Assembly (NCBI GenBank): GCA_942492375.1
Contig: CALOEL010000007.1
Location: 223,841-287,840, forward strand
Source: JAHEAO01 sp942492375
GTDB lineage: Bacteria > Pseudomonadota > Alphaproteobacteria > Rhodobacterales > Rhodobacteraceae
Reading direction: 5' to 3'
Length of the DNA: 64,000 nt
Part shown: positions 62,754-64,000 of the stretch, in pieces
Layout: each line of letters begins with the position of its first letter
How positions within the stretch are numbered: the first letter of the stretch is position 1
The notes under the pieces: generated by a model
Databases searched by the model: none
The model's input: the letters and a program-made list of their open reading frames with translations, nothing else
Told to the model about the DNA's origin: nothing
Made by a program: the position numbers and the translations under genes

Positions 62754-64000
62754 ATGCACGACATCCGCGCGATCCGCGACAACCCCGAGGCCTTCGACGC
62801 CGACATGGCGCGGCGCGGCCTGCCGCCGCAATCGCCCGCGATCCTTGCCATCGACGAGACGCGCCGCGCCAAGATCCTGGCCGCCGAAACCGCCCAGGCG
62901 GCACAGAACGCCGCGTCCAAAGAAGTCGGCGCCGCCAAGGCATCGGGCGACGAGGATGAATTCGCGCGGCTGCGCGCGCTGGTAGCGATGAAGAAGGCCG
63001 AAGTCGCGCGGCTGAACGAAGAGGCCGCTGCCGAGGATACCCGCCTGCGCGACCTGCTGATGGCGCTGCCCAACACGCTTTACGACGATGTGCCGGATGG
63101 CAAGGACGAGACCGACAACAAGGAAATCCATCGCTGGGGCACACCGCGCGATTTCGATTTCGACCCTTTTGAGCATTATCAGCTTCCCGCAGCCAAGGGG
63201 CTCGACTTCGACACCGCCGCAAAGCTTTCGGGGGCGCGCTTCGTCGTGTTGCGCGGCGCGATGGCTCGACTGCACCGGGCTCTGGCACAGTTCATGCTGG
63301 ACCTGCATACCGAAGAACACGGCCTGACTGAAATGATCACGCCGGTGCTGGTTCGGGATGAGGCGATGTTCGGCACCAACCAGCTGCCGAAATTCGCCGA
63401 GGACAGCTATCAGACGACCAATGGCTGGTGGCTGATTCCGACCTCGGAAGTCACCCTGACCAACACGGTCGCGGCCGAGATCCTCGAGGCCGACGCGCTT
63501 CCGATCCGGATGACCGCCCATACCAACTGCTTCCGCTCCGAAGCCGGCAGCGCCGGCAAGGACACGGCCGGCATGCTCCGCCAGCATCAGTTCGAGAAGG
63601 TGGAGATGGTCTCGATTACCGACCCCGAGGCGTCGGATGCCGAACACCGCAGGATGACCGACTGCGCCCAGAACGTGCTGGAGCGGCTGGAACTGCCCTA
63701 CCGCACGGTGATCCTGTGCAGCGGCGACATTGGCTTTGGTGCCAAGCGCACTCATGACATCGAGGTCTGGCTGCCGGGGCAGAACACCTATCGCGAGATC
63801 AGCTCGGTCTCGACCTGCGGAGACTTTCAAGCCCGCCGGATGAATGCGCGTTTCCGCCGCGAGCCGGGCGGCAAGCCGGAATTCGTTCATACCCTGAACG
63901 GATCGGGGCTGGCCGTAGGCCGAACGCTGATCGCGGTGCTGGAAAACGGCCAGCAGAAGGACGGGTCGGTCCTGTTGCCCGAAGCGCTGCATCCCTATCT
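62754..64000 (+). CDS. serS: Serine--tRNA ligase, 3'-truncated by window edge
   Basis: 415 codons of a class II synthetase. MHDIRAIRDNPEAFDADMARRG opens the N-terminal coiled-coil tRNA-binding arm (residues about 1-105). The catalytic domain has motif 2 (FRSEAGSAGKDTAGMLRQHQFEKVEM) and approaches motif 3 (LNGSGLAVGRTLIAVLENGQ). The stop codon lies beyond 64000. The start has AAGGA upstream. Confidence 0.96.
   Translation, partial: MHDIRAIRDNPEAFDADMARRGLPPQSPAILAIDETRRAKILAAETAQAAQNAASKEVGAAKASGDEDEFARLRALVAMKKAEVARLNEEAAAEDTRLRDLLMALPNTLYDDVPDGKDETDNKEIHRWGTPRDFDFDPFEHYQLPAAKGLDFDTAAKLSGARFVVLRGAMARLHRALAQFMLDLHTEEHGLTEMITPVLVRDEAMFGTNQLPKFAEDSYQTTNGWWLIPTSEVTLTNTVAAEILEADALPIRMTAHTNCFRSEAGSAGKDTAGMLRQHQFEKVEMVSITDPEASDAEHRRMTDCAQNVLERLELPYRTVILCSGDIGFGAKRTHDIEVWLPGQNTYREISSVSTCGDFQARRMNARFRREPGGKPEFVHTLNGSGLAVGRTLIAVLENGQQKDGSVLLPEALHPY

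Overview
The window is G+C-rich chromosomal DNA from an alphaproteobacterium, most likely a marine member of the Rhodobacteraceae (Roseobacter group). The evidence is a DddP-type DMSP lyase, a non-pyrrolysine MttB-family methyltransferase, a DUF3445 heme-dependent N-demethylase, the order yajC-secD-secF-Mth938-ccmA-ccmB-ccmC-ccmD-ccmG, the glnB-glnA pair, and lineage-typical unknown genes (DUF6456, DUF6477, DUF6314, Hint-domain proteins). Everything here rests on reading the sequence and on family knowledge; no database search was run.

Layout. 1-1571: divergent SDR dehydrogenase (cut by the window edge) and FAH-family hydrolase, probably acid-sugar catabolism. 1662-7074 (minus): oligopeptide/dipeptide ABC operon (binding protein, two permeases, dual ATPase). 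7367-12669 (minus): spermidine/putrescine-type ABC operon potA-potB-potC-potD that ends in a NylB-like serine hydrolase, with a divergent YtcJ-like amidohydrolase (12785-14464). 14437-16566: COQ10-like protein, hpt, a small membrane protein, a LysR regulator. 16668-20639: a cytochrome c' gene and a diheme cytochrome c gene, separated by a complete 2,539-bp insertion sequence (17162-19700) with perfect 20-bp inverted ends, an 8-bp target duplication, an IS1-family-like transposase and two passenger genes. 20671-27724: lipA, catalase, DUF6456 and DUF6477 genes, MttB-family methyltransferase, fabD. 28733-29997: rpsF-rpsR-rplI. 30162-33191: PQQ-type sugar dehydrogenase, tig, tRNA-Leu(UAG). 33329-38585: two Hint-domain genes around nnr and glnB-glnA. 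38716-43772: N-demethylase divergent from dddP, endonuclease/exonuclease/phosphatase protein, alpha/beta hydrolase-OsmC fusion, DUF1428. 43844-47764: bioY, DUF6314, purB, a small exported protein, fliG. 47905-51736: DUF1185 gene divergent from a three-gene, split nitrile hydratase/thiocyanate hydrolase set that is translationally coupled to a DMT transporter and followed by an LpxL-like acyltransferase. 51992-56417: DUF1223, aconitase acnA with a one-base frameshift, a TM2 protein and a tiny ORF. 56421-62580 (minus): ccm genes, Mth938-like gene, secF-secD-yajC. 62754-end: serS, cut by the window edge.

Themes. Several genes fit a heterotroph living on marine organic nitrogen and sulfur: peptide and polyamine import, amide or nitrile hydrolysis, methylamine-type demethylation and DMSP cleavage. 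The strongest candidates for something little described are the passenger-carrying insertion sequence and the split nitrile hydratase/thiocyanate hydrolase cluster. The acnA frameshift should be checked against reads before any biology is inferred.
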